Of a stretch of DNA of 64,000 nucleotides, positions 55,833 to 64,000 are shown piece by piece. This stretch comes from Takakia lepidozioides. Its lineage: Eukaryota > Streptophyta > Takakiopsida > Takakiales > Takakiaceae. The notes under the pieces are model-generated. The model was not told the origin of the DNA. It did no database searches and saw only the letters and a program-made list of their open reading frames with translations. Made by a program: the position numbers and the translations under genes. The first letter of the stretch is position 1. Every line of letters begins with the position of its first letter. Location: contig CM060731.1 of NCBI GenBank assembly GCA_030704615.1, positions 87,894,756 to 87,958,755 on the forward strand, in the 5' to 3' direction.

Positions 55833-55917
55833 TGTGGCATAGCTTTCTAGGATTGTGTGCTTAGAATGTGTGGTGGACAGCGATGTATGTTGTGGCATGA
55901 TGCTTAGGTGCACAACA
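55833..55917 (+). repeat. 85-bp direct repeat, copy 1
   Basis: Starts TGTGGCATAGCTTTCTAGG and ends TGCACAACA. A purine tract AGGGGGGCGAT sits directly in front. Copy 2 is at 56,338-56,421. TG...CA ends and the purine tract recall a tiny LTR or the start of one. Confidence 0.6.
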
Positions 55918-55920
55918 GCC

Positions 55921-56241
55921 GTCATGGTTTTAGTCATGGTTAACTAGAATTACCTACTTCTAGTTAATTAGGACATTTTGGATATTTATATTTGTATTTT
56001 GTGTGTGTTGGGACTTCATTTGGTCTCATATGTCAAGTGAGGTGTCAATCCTCACTTGGGACATGGGGGTGGGTTTTCCCCTTGTGAGGGTTGATGAGGG
56101 TTCGTCTTCTTGTAGTTGAGCCTCCATGAGCTTCTCTCACCTCCATAGCTCTAGGTATTGAGATGGAGTGTGTTGAGGGCTTTTGTAGGGTGGATTCCCT
56201 TAGCAAGGGTGCCCTTGGCTTGACTTAGTTTATGTGATAGA
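55921..56241 (+). mobile_element. Dispersed repeat R, copy 2
   Basis: Starts GTCATGGTTTTAGTCATGG and is the reverse complement of 30,520-30,842 with few changes. It lies between the two 85-bp direct repeats. Confidence 0.7.
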
Positions 56242-56337
56242 ATGGATTTCACTTGGAAGGACTAGGCTTAGTGTGATTGCTTCATGCTTAGAGAGCTTTC
56301 ATTGTCATCCACTCCTCCATTTCTCATCTCTTATCAT

Positions 56338-56421
56338 TGTGGCATAGCTTTCTAGGATTGTGTGCTTAGAATGTGTGGTGGACAACGATGTATGTTGTGG
56401 CACGATGCTTAGGTTCACGAC
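56338..56421 (+). repeat. 85-bp direct repeat, copy 2
   Basis: Differs from copy 1 at about four positions and ends TTCACGACA. The period to copy 1 is 505 bp. Confidence 0.65.
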
Positions 56422-56424
56422 AAA

Positions 56425-58685
56425 AGATTTGAGTGACGGGATCAAATGGGATTGAGGCGAAATTAGCATGGTTTCATCCCTCATCCAACAAGCCAAAAAG
56501 TATCCAATTTGGCCAATGCATGTGAAGTTGCCACTTGGTCAAACCTGGGCAAATCCCATCTTTCTCTCTGTCAACCATTAATGCACTACATTAATGGTTG
56601 CATACTTAATTTGGGTTCAGGTTAGACGGAGCTAAGTTAGGTCCCGAAGGCGCCCCTTAGCCCTAAGGTGCTGCTCCTGTTGAGTGTCCGATTTTTTGTC
56701 TTGTATATTTTATAAGTCTTGCGTCTGTAAATTTCTATCCAACGGTTAGTACTATTGACGTATTTACGAAAACAATAGTCTAGAAATAGGTAATACGAAT
56801 GTATAATTACTCTCGGGATAAATAGTTATTATATATATATATATAAAGATATTCTAATGTAAATATTAGTTATTAAGCAAACAACAAAAGATAATTTCAA
56901 CTAACCAGTTTTATTATTATTATGTTGTTGAATATTTGTATTTATGTATAGATTTACGTTTAAAAGATAGAGATATTTATTTATTTAGTTTTTAACAACC
57001 CCAATTAATTTAGCTGAGTCAAGAATATATAATCAGTTAGATCATATCAGCCCAATAAGCAATTTGAATATAACCAAAATAAAAATAAAAATAAGCAAAA
57101 CGTTAATAGGCAAGCAATGCGGCTAATGGGAGTTGAAAGCCAACCCCGGAGGTGCGAGCTAAATCACTAACCAATAAGTCCATCAAGATCCATTCAAAAC
57201 CAACCTGCCTATCTAACTAGGGCTTCGCGTTGCTCCGCACTACTAGCGACGAATTCTGAGAACTACGTTCAATTTTTCACAAAAAGGGGTGGGTCATCCC
57301 CATGGTATTACATACATACAACCCATATTTCATTGTTTTCCGGAAGAAGAACGGCGGAGTGTTGCCGAAGCTATCATATTATTTTTATTCTTCAAAGGAA
57401 AGAGGCGAAATCTTGCTGGTCCCTCCTTTTCGGCATCCCCAGAGTTTGACAAGTCTAATATCAATTGGAAGCACATAAAAGGTTGCCATTAAGACCAATT
57501 ACGATAGGTAGACACCTAACACTTTCAAAAATAGAAGCTATTTCTCACGAATCAGGCCCCTTCAATACAATGAGGAGAAAATAACCTATTTGATAAAGAT
57601 AAAGGTAAATTTTCTTTGATGTCCAATGATTTACAGAGCCCACTGCTCAACAAAGGGACCGGAGGTGGGGGAGAAAATCATACCACACCGACAAGGTCAA
57701 CCTTGTCTTTATATTTATATATACGGTAAATTGTATTAAATCAAGGGAAATAACCTTGGGAGAACTTTAAGGCCTTAGGTGGTATCATAGCCTAGGGGAA
57801 GATATTTTTGTCTTGGATATGAAACTGCAAAAGGCTACATTTGTTTGTTGTGGTATGGATCAAAAATCCGGACCGAGGGGGTACATATTGACAATATTTC
57901 ATGAAGATAAGAGCTGTTGCTCTACATAAATGACCAAAACAGAGGGAAGTCTTGGATGGGGAGGACCACACTTAGGTTCCTTGGCTCCTATCATTGTTCT
58001 TCCCAGTCTTCTGTTTGAAAATAATCAGTTAAAGAGGGTAGCCCTGGGATGGCTGGAGATGCACTAGTTACAAAGTTGCCACTAGCCTTGGCCCAGAGAG
58101 AGGGGGGCTGGTAAGCCAAGCTGGAAAATGTTGAACAAGAGAAAACTTCATCAGCACTACTGGGAATGGTGAATTTCACATTGAGTTAACAATGCCTGAA
58201 CAGATCGATACACTGAACATTCTTGCGAGGGGCCAGTTCCATTATACAACATTAAAACCAATCTTACAAAGCCACAATAGCCCATACCAAGGCTACTGGT
58301 CACCTTGGTCGAAGAATAATGACCTACAATGTTGCACTTCAGGCGTTTCCAAGGAACATGAGCTGCACATGGGGGAACCGGGCACCAGAGAGTCGCAATG
58401 AAGGTGCCAGCGACTCATACCACTTACTACCATGGCTTGGCCAGCTCCTCACTGTGGTGGCAAAGAATGTACTCATAAGACGTTGATTGTCGTAGCCTTG
58501 TGGCCAATGACCCTGCGCCCAGTTTGAGTGGAACACAAAGGGATGTGTGGCAAAGAGAAAATTTCTTTCCTCCTCTGTTAGAGGACTGTCTGGGACTTAG
58601 ACACTTTTACGGGATTTGTGGGGTACCCTTAATTTTTGCACAGACTGAGACCAACAGGAGCCTTAGGGGTGACAGCAGCGCACTT
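56425..58685. other. Non-coding stretch with no established gene
   Basis: A/T-rich at 56,690-57,120 with a (TA)n run at about 56,830. Two minus frames of about 60 codons at 57,991-58,179 and 58,339-58,536 have protein-like composition, and a plus frame of 67 codons lies at 57,289-57,492. None shows a domain or good splice sites. They could be exons of an unknown gene. Confidence 0.3.
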
Positions 58686-58687
58686 TA

Positions 58688-58865
58688 GGGGGGGGGGGGG
58701 GGTTACACAGCCCGTCACAGCCAACACAGCCCGTCACAGCCAACACAACCCGTCACAGCCATCAGCCCGTCACAGTCCGACACAGCCAGACACAGCCATC
58801 ACAGCCAGTCACAGCTCGACACAGCCAGTCACAGTTTCACACAGCCAGTCACAGCTTGACACAGC
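58688..58865. repeat. G run followed by CACAGCC minisatellite
   Basis: A G15 run is followed by about 15 degenerate units of ACAGCCCGTC / ACAGCCAACAC (10-11 bp) ending exactly at the LTR start. Confidence 0.8.
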
Positions 58866-59495
58866 TGTCACGACCATAGGGAACGGATAGCAGGACAGGG
58901 AACGACTGTGGGGAACAACATCTGCGAATGGATCATGTTAGTTCACGGATGACGGTTAGTGAGGGAAACGGTTAGAACAACGGGTAGGAAGATAAAGCCA
59001 GGAGCAAGGACTGGAAAATGATCACTTCTTGGGGGGACATGAAGCAGAAAGCGCATCTCTGAGCAGAGGAGGGAGAGCACAAAGAAGGAGGAGAACGATC
59101 TGTTGATGCTTGATGAATGCAAGCAGTAGAGTTGTAATGTAGAGCAGATTAGAGACTCCATGGCTTCAGCCTGATACTTGATAGATATTAATCTGATACA
59201 TACTTCCTACTCACACTGTGTAGAGAGATCTGAGTGAAGTTGTGGAATGAATGGATGAGTTGATGGAATCCGATAGATTGCTGAAGCAAACTGATACTTA
59301 AATACCAACAGTAAGGTAACTAGCTAACATGAATGTGGGAAGGAAAACAAATAGGAAATACCCCCATGATACACTAGCTGTAGGTCATGACTGATTTTTC
59401 TGAGCGGGCTGAGTGCTTAGAGATTTCCAACTCTTCTATCTTGGAGTTCCTGCCTCGGATAGCGAAGGGATGGGTGAGTAAAAAGCCGCGCGACA
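58866..59495 (+). repeat. 5' LTR of a gypsy-like retrotransposon
   Basis: Starts TGTCACGACC, a common plant LTR start, and ends GCGCGACA, 630 bp. The inner edge is set by the primer site. No 3' LTR lies in the window, so the outer edge rests on the TGTCACGACC match alone. Confidence 0.65.
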
Positions 59496-59497
59496 TT

Positions 59498-59513
59498 TGG
59501 CGACCGTACTGGG
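59498..59513 (+). other. Primer-binding-site-like sequence
   Basis: TGGCGACCGTACTGGG lies two bases after the LTR end; the minus-strand element at 766-782 has nearly the same sequence in the same place. Confidence 0.6.
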
Positions 59514-59529
59514 AGACTGGGTCATGAAC

Positions 59530-62330
59530 AACCAGATGTGACAGGCATCTGGTGGGATCATGGTGGTTGGAGAATTAAAGAATTTGATGTGAATCAAATT
59601 CCTTGTGAAACTGAGAAGGAAAGATTGTCGAAACGATTCTTTCAGAGGTTCTTGGAATTGCCAGACGGTTGTAGAGAAAACATTTTAAGAGAGTGCATGA
59701 TGCTGACCCTGAATGGGGTCTGGAGAAAGGAGTGATAAAGATTTATCAGGTGGCCTGTAGAGGAAGAGCACGTTGGTTACCAACACAGGTTTATGTGATA
59801 GCATTGCTATCCATTAAGCGAGTAGAGTTTGAAGGCTGGGAGGAAAGAAAGGTGAATGTTTATACTCATATGCATGAAGAGCTTGTACTGGTAAAGAATT
59901 GGATTCCAAAGGATATTTTGTGGATCAAACTCACACCAAGAACAGCTTTCCAGACTTGTTTGCCATATGGTTATATGGTAACGGAGACTTCTAGTATAGC
60001 CAAGGGTGCATTGAAGCTTGAAAGAAACCCAGGCATATATGAGAGATATTACAGACGAGAGTTTTTGGTTATTTCCACATTAAAAGAAATGAAAGACATG
60101 GGACATGAGTGATGAAAGAGAAGCTAGACGCCAGAGATATTCCGCAAAAAGAAAGCTATCTGAAAGCTAATTATCCATATCTTTGGGAGAGAGGAATAGA
60201 CATAAGGGAATCATCTGGACCTCTCACACCATTAAGATCAGAGAGTACATCACCCATACTGGAAGAACTAGAGTTGGATGCCACTCATTTTTTTTCTTTG
60301 CAAGAAAGATTATGGGAATTGGTACGGAAGAAGATCAATCATGAGGTGAAGGATTTGAAGTACATCCCTGGATAAAAGATTTGACAGAAATCTTTGATAA
60401 GAGTTGGCATGGAACACCAAAAGCAGGAACTCCAGTTTCTGAAGCGGAAGGTGAAGAAGGAGGAGAGGATGTGGCAGAGAGCCAACGAAGAGTTCAGACT
60501 CTCCAACACCATTGCAGTTGAGTTACATGAGTGAAGAAGAAACCCAAGGGCAGAACTTGGAGGATGAAAATAGAGAGAAGAAATTGGAAGACGAAGAGTA
60601 TGAAGAAGTAGACCCAACAGCTGAGGTTGAGACTACAACCAGGACATCCCAACCCGTTGGACCTGGATCAAGTGGAGCACTTGGATCACAGGCCAACAAG
60701 GTGTCGGCTCAGGGGATCAGGCGGGCTGCCTGGATCTGGCTCTGGGGGGACAGGGAGTGTGGGAAGTAGTGCAACTGGAGCTGGGAATACTGTGAGTATC
60801 GTGGGGCCAATAGCAGGGAGTGCTCAAGGGCCACCACTTGGTGGAAGATCCACCACAACAACAACAGGTCCTAAAGGACCAGCACCAGCAAAGGTGCCAG
60901 CACCTGTCAGTGGGCAGAATGTAGGGCCACAGATGGCGTTACAACCAACACGGGCAAAACCACCTTTTCCAATATATTCAGGAAAAGGGGATCCCGATGT
61001 GCACATTACAATTTGAGCACATGTGTATAGTGAACAATGAGAATGGCGATGATGCCAAGATGAGATTGTTTCCTTGTTCACTTATCAAGAAAGCAAGTGA
61101 ATGGTATGCAAGATTCCCTGATAATCATTTCCTAACCTGGAATGGCTTGAATACAGCATTCCGAAATAGGTTCAGGACAAGTAAAACTGAGGATGAAGTG
61201 TATGGAAGTTTACAACAGTTAAAGCAAAGGAAGCATGAAACTGTTGAGGAGAAGTATATGGAAAGATGGAATTGATGATGAAAAAGCTGGCTGCTGTACC
61301 AGCACCAGGTTTACAGAAGACTGGTTTGTGAGTGGGACTAAGACCAGAGTTGCAGAAGAAAGTGGATATGTTACCCCCATATATACAGTGGAGGAGGCAT
61401 TTTGAAACTGCAAACATAATTGAGCAATTGGGAATGCTCAGGAGAGAGAAAAGGGATGATGAGGATTCTGAGGATGAGTCAGATGAAGAAAAGAGCAAGA
61501 ACTGAAAAGGAAGAGTAAGAGAAAGGAGAAGTTGAAGAGGGATAACTATAAGAAAGATTAGAAGAAATCTTGAAGAAGTATGCCACAGAGGCTGCAACAC
61601 ATTGGAGGAAGGGTGTTTGGTGTGCAAAGTGCCAGAATGAAGGCCATACCACCACTGAATGCCACATGAAGGAGAAACACTGTACTATCTGTAAAATGGA
61701 TAACCATTCTACTGAGAATTGTTACTACAACAGAAGGACACAGCTGCAAGAGAACCTAGGCAAATAAGGGTGCATCAAGTGCAGCCCCAGCCAAGAAGAA
61801 ACATGATCAGGACCACTATGGTAGGTCTGGTGGTTATAACAATGGCATGGAAGGGAGAGGTAATTCAAGAGGGAATTACCAAGGAATTCCAGAGGCAACT
61901 ATCAAGGTAATCCAAGGGGGAATTACCAGCCGAGAATCAGGATTACAGAAATAATCCAAGAGCAGACCAAGGGCGAGGACCCAATGGTGAAGAACTATGT
62001 TACTATTGTAATCAACCAGGACATCGCAAGGCAGCCTGTCCATTCTGGATTAGACACCAGAATGAGATGAGAGCTCCTGTGAATGAGGGCCCAGTGGTGG
62101 CAGCTCACATAGTTAGGCTATGTGTTGTACCAGAAGTAAGTACAATGATAGTAACAAGAAGCAAAGCCAAACTAATACCTCCAGTAGTTGAGGAAGATGA
62201 TGATAATGAAGGTGGCAGTGATATGCCCGAAGATCCTTGGAGAGATGAGAAGGAACTGCACAAGGAAGTGGCAGATACCATAAGGGAGGTTTACTATTTC
62301 ATGAGCAGAAACCATGAGCCATGAGCCATG
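59530..62330 (+). pseudogene. Gag polyprotein of a gypsy-like retrotransposon
   Basis: Parts in several frames. The N-terminal domain has FFQRFLELPDGCRENIL, DPEWGLEKGVIKIYQ and VKNWIPKDILWIKL (59,630-59,945). An acidic Glu-rich and Pro/Gly-rich linker follows (60,400-60,960). The Retrotrans_gag core has LIKKASEWYARFPDNHFLTW, NTAFRNRFRT and HETVEEKYMERW (61,080-61,270). Zinc fingers follow: VWCAKCQNEGHTTTEC, HCTICKMDNHSTENC (61,620-61,725) and CYYCNQPGHRKAACPF (62,000-62,045), i.e. three CCHC knuckles. RSKAKLIPPVVEEDDD marks the region before the protease. The element breaks off at about 62,325 in CATGAGCC repeats, without protease or polymerase. Confidence 0.85.
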
Positions 62331-62390
62331 AGCCGCATGAGCCGCATGAGCGGTGAGCCGAAGTCTAAGATACGCGGATTTCATGAGCGG
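62310..62390. repeat. CATGAGCC short tandem repeat
   Basis: CCATGAGCCATGAGCCGCAT and variants, six or so units, at the truncation point of the retrotransposon. Similar words occur at about 12,805-12,845. Confidence 0.6.
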
Positions 62391-62449
62391 ACTCCTCCAA
62401 ATTTGGAAATGCGGCAGATTAAACAAGTATTAAAATAATAGTTTTTTAT

Positions 62450-62902
62450 TTGACCTTGCCGTTTTTGGACGTTCCAGATCATGTAATGCGGCGAAGATAT
62501 GTCGTCAGTAACAAGTCCGCTCATGGTTTTATAGATCCGCTCATGGAAATAAGTGACAGTGCAACGGGAAATCCAGTATACCACTGCAAAAGGATGTCGC
62601 ATACTGGCCTGTATAGAGTATTCCGCGGTTTTACATGCCTTAACATTGGAATGAAGCTGACCCTTTTGCCGCGATTGAACCAATGGAGTCTGCACCAATA
62701 CAGTCTGCAGTACTTCACAATTCTGTCTTCTTCGGGTATTCGGCGGGAAAGGTTTGCAACTGAACTGGGAATAAGGTGCCGCATTAGGGTTCGCACGTGC
62801 GAAATTTCGGAGCGGTTTGGTGTTGGCGAAGGCCGCCTCTACCAGTACCTACGACGATACTTGGAAATGCGGCGCCGCATTTCCTTGTCGGAGGTCGAAT
62901 GA
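62450..62902 (+). CDS. Hypothetical ORF, 150 codons
   Basis: Basic protein (KRMSHTGLYRVFRGFTCLN, FGVGEGRLYQYLRRYLEMRR) with ordinary composition and ATG start; the stop is at 62,900. No family recognised. An overlapping plus frame, 62,797-63,243 (148 codons), also looks protein-like, so either could be the real one or both could be spliced parts. Confidence 0.25.
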   Translation: MTLPFLDVPDHVMRRRYVVSNKSAHGFIDPLMEISDSATGNPVYHCKRMSHTGLYRVFRGFTCLNIGMKLTLLPRLNQWSLHQYSLQYFTILSSSGIRRERFATELGIRCRIRVRTCEISERFGVGEGRLYQYLRRYLEMRRRISLSEVE

Positions 62903-63135
62903 GGAAAGCAAGTTTTCGGAAAGCAGAAAAACATGAACCCTCCAACATACAAAAATACATGCACGTGGAAACAAGTGAACGATATAGTAATATCTTAGTT
63001 CGAGCAAAACAGGTTACTGGTAGGCAAGACATATGTCGGACCTTTCTGTGGCCAGAGTCTGAGGTACTGGCAGCAGTACAGTTCTACTATCCGAAAAGGA
63101 TGGGCGTACCATTGTATTGGGACCGCAAGCCAAGC

Positions 63136-63912
63136 TCACTGGTCCCCTGGATCCATATTCAGAAGAGTGTGAACCTCCTGGGGGCTCAACCCTGGTGCAT
63201 GTATGAAGTGATGAGTTGTGGAATTACAACGGAGTCTCTTTAGGTACACGTAGTACAAATGCTTGCAAGGGCAGTATGATGCCCCCTTGTTCGCCATGAT
63301 CTGGAAGTCGGTGCAATTGCAGGTGGGTAATTCTGAAATGGTGATGGTGTACACCTCATTGCGAACAGCTGAGCCCGCCGTGGCCATCTGATACACACGC
63401 CCGAATCCTGGTGGGGGCACTTCTGTCGAGCTCTGGATTGTACAGTTCATCCGAAGTGCATTCCCCATCCTTGTCTCGTTCACTTTTGAGGGAGGTCGCC
63501 GCCTCTTCGGTTTCCCCCAACGGTGTGTAGGATGCTTAGAGCTGTCGTGTCCCATTGTTCTTGCTCTCACAGGGGTCGGTGGTGGAGGCTGTGGAAGCGG
63601 AAATGGTTGTCTGGGGACGTCAGTGCGCTGCACCATCCGAAATCCTGCGGCGGTAAGGGCGTCGGCCTCAACCTGACTCAGATCGCAGCCTGGTTCCACC
63701 GGCCACACCGGGGAGCCTCTGGCATTGTTTGTATGCCGTACTTGGGCTTTCCATACACGCAAGTCATAATGTCGTGCCTGCAGAACCAGAAACTGGGTGG
63801 TTGTCGCCTCCGCAAACTTTGCATGGACAAATCTTCCTGTAAAAGTAGGAGCAGGGACAGCCCCATCTGGATTCCTCCTTATCATCTCTAAACAACGTTG
63901 CCGTGTATCCAC
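63136..63912 (-). pseudogene. MULE transposase copy 3, C-terminal part with SWIM finger
   Basis: The minus strand reads VPAPTFTGRFVHAKF with FLVLQARHYDLRVWKAQVRH, a Pro-rich segment, GFGRVYQMATAGSAVRNEVY and the SWIM finger TCNCTDF...CPCKHLYYVYLKRL, ending EVHTLLNMDPGDQ. The same order occurs in copies 1 and 2, at clearly lower identity, so this is a distinct subfamily. The frame is open for 258 codons; the catalytic core would lie beyond the window end. Confidence 0.8.
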
Positions 63913-64000
63913 ACGAATTGCGGAACACCTTCCTCGAAACGACGGCTTTGTGCGAGCAATTCTCCACTGTGAGCAGACACAGTCGTCTCCACAATGGCTT

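Overview
The window looks like transposon-dense nuclear DNA from a plant or streptophyte alga. It combines plant-type DNA transposons (a hAT transposase with a DUF659 domain, a CACTA/En-Spm transposase, and several MULE/FAR1-like transposases ending in a SWIM zinc finger) with Ty3/gypsy retrotransposons (one a chromovirus), LINEs, tRNA-derived SINEs, GT-AG introns and almost no host genes. A charophyte such as Chara is a guess from this style, not something the sequence proves. No rRNA gene, functional tRNA gene, CRISPR array or prokaryotic feature was seen. Nearly every recognisable coding stretch is broken by stops, frameshifts or nested insertions.

Layout. 0-1.4 kb: start of a minus-strand LTR retrotransposon. 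1.9-2.4 kb: remnant of an FCP1/NIF-type phosphatase. 3.0-5.05 kb: mosaic of duplicated non-coding blocks, ending in a SINE. 5.4-16.8 kb: very C-rich, G-poor DNA carrying a decayed LINE (ORF1-like region and an APE endonuclease), interrupted by a non-autonomous MULE with an 11-bp target duplication. 16.9-18.7 kb: CTCCCC minisatellites around a BED-finger fragment. 19-21.6 kb: hairpin-rich DNA and a degenerate satellite. 21.7-22.75 kb: a foldback element split by a 5'-truncated LINE with a 20-bp target duplication. 25.2-26.1 kb: an intact SET-domain ORF, the best candidate for a functional protein. 27.1-29.6 kb: a CACTA transposase with an internal inversion. 30.8-34.4 kb: an autonomous-type MULE. 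34.5-36.0 kb: a gypsy integrase followed in frame by a PHD finger. 37.5 kb: second SINE. 37.7-38.7 kb: N-terminal half of a hAT transposase. 39.1-39.9 kb: a dense array of hairpins. 41.3-44.2 kb: another palindrome array, two spliced exons and tandem LINE tails. 45.8-47.1 kb: C-terminal half of a hAT running into a MULE. 47.1-54.1 kb: a complete-length chromovirus inserted in that MULE, which resumes at 54.1-55.7 kb. 58.9-62.3 kb: LTR, primer site and gag of another gypsy-like element. 63.1-63.9 kb: a further MULE C-terminus on the minus strand.

The recurring theme is arrays of short GC-cored hairpins separated by A/T-rich spacers. At least four unrelated motif families are present. One family lies just inside the terminal repeats of MULEs, so the others may be subterminal arrays of DNA transposons not yet identified. 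The other unusual item is the gypsy integrase with a C-terminal PHD finger, in the position where the neighbouring chromovirus has a chromodomain.
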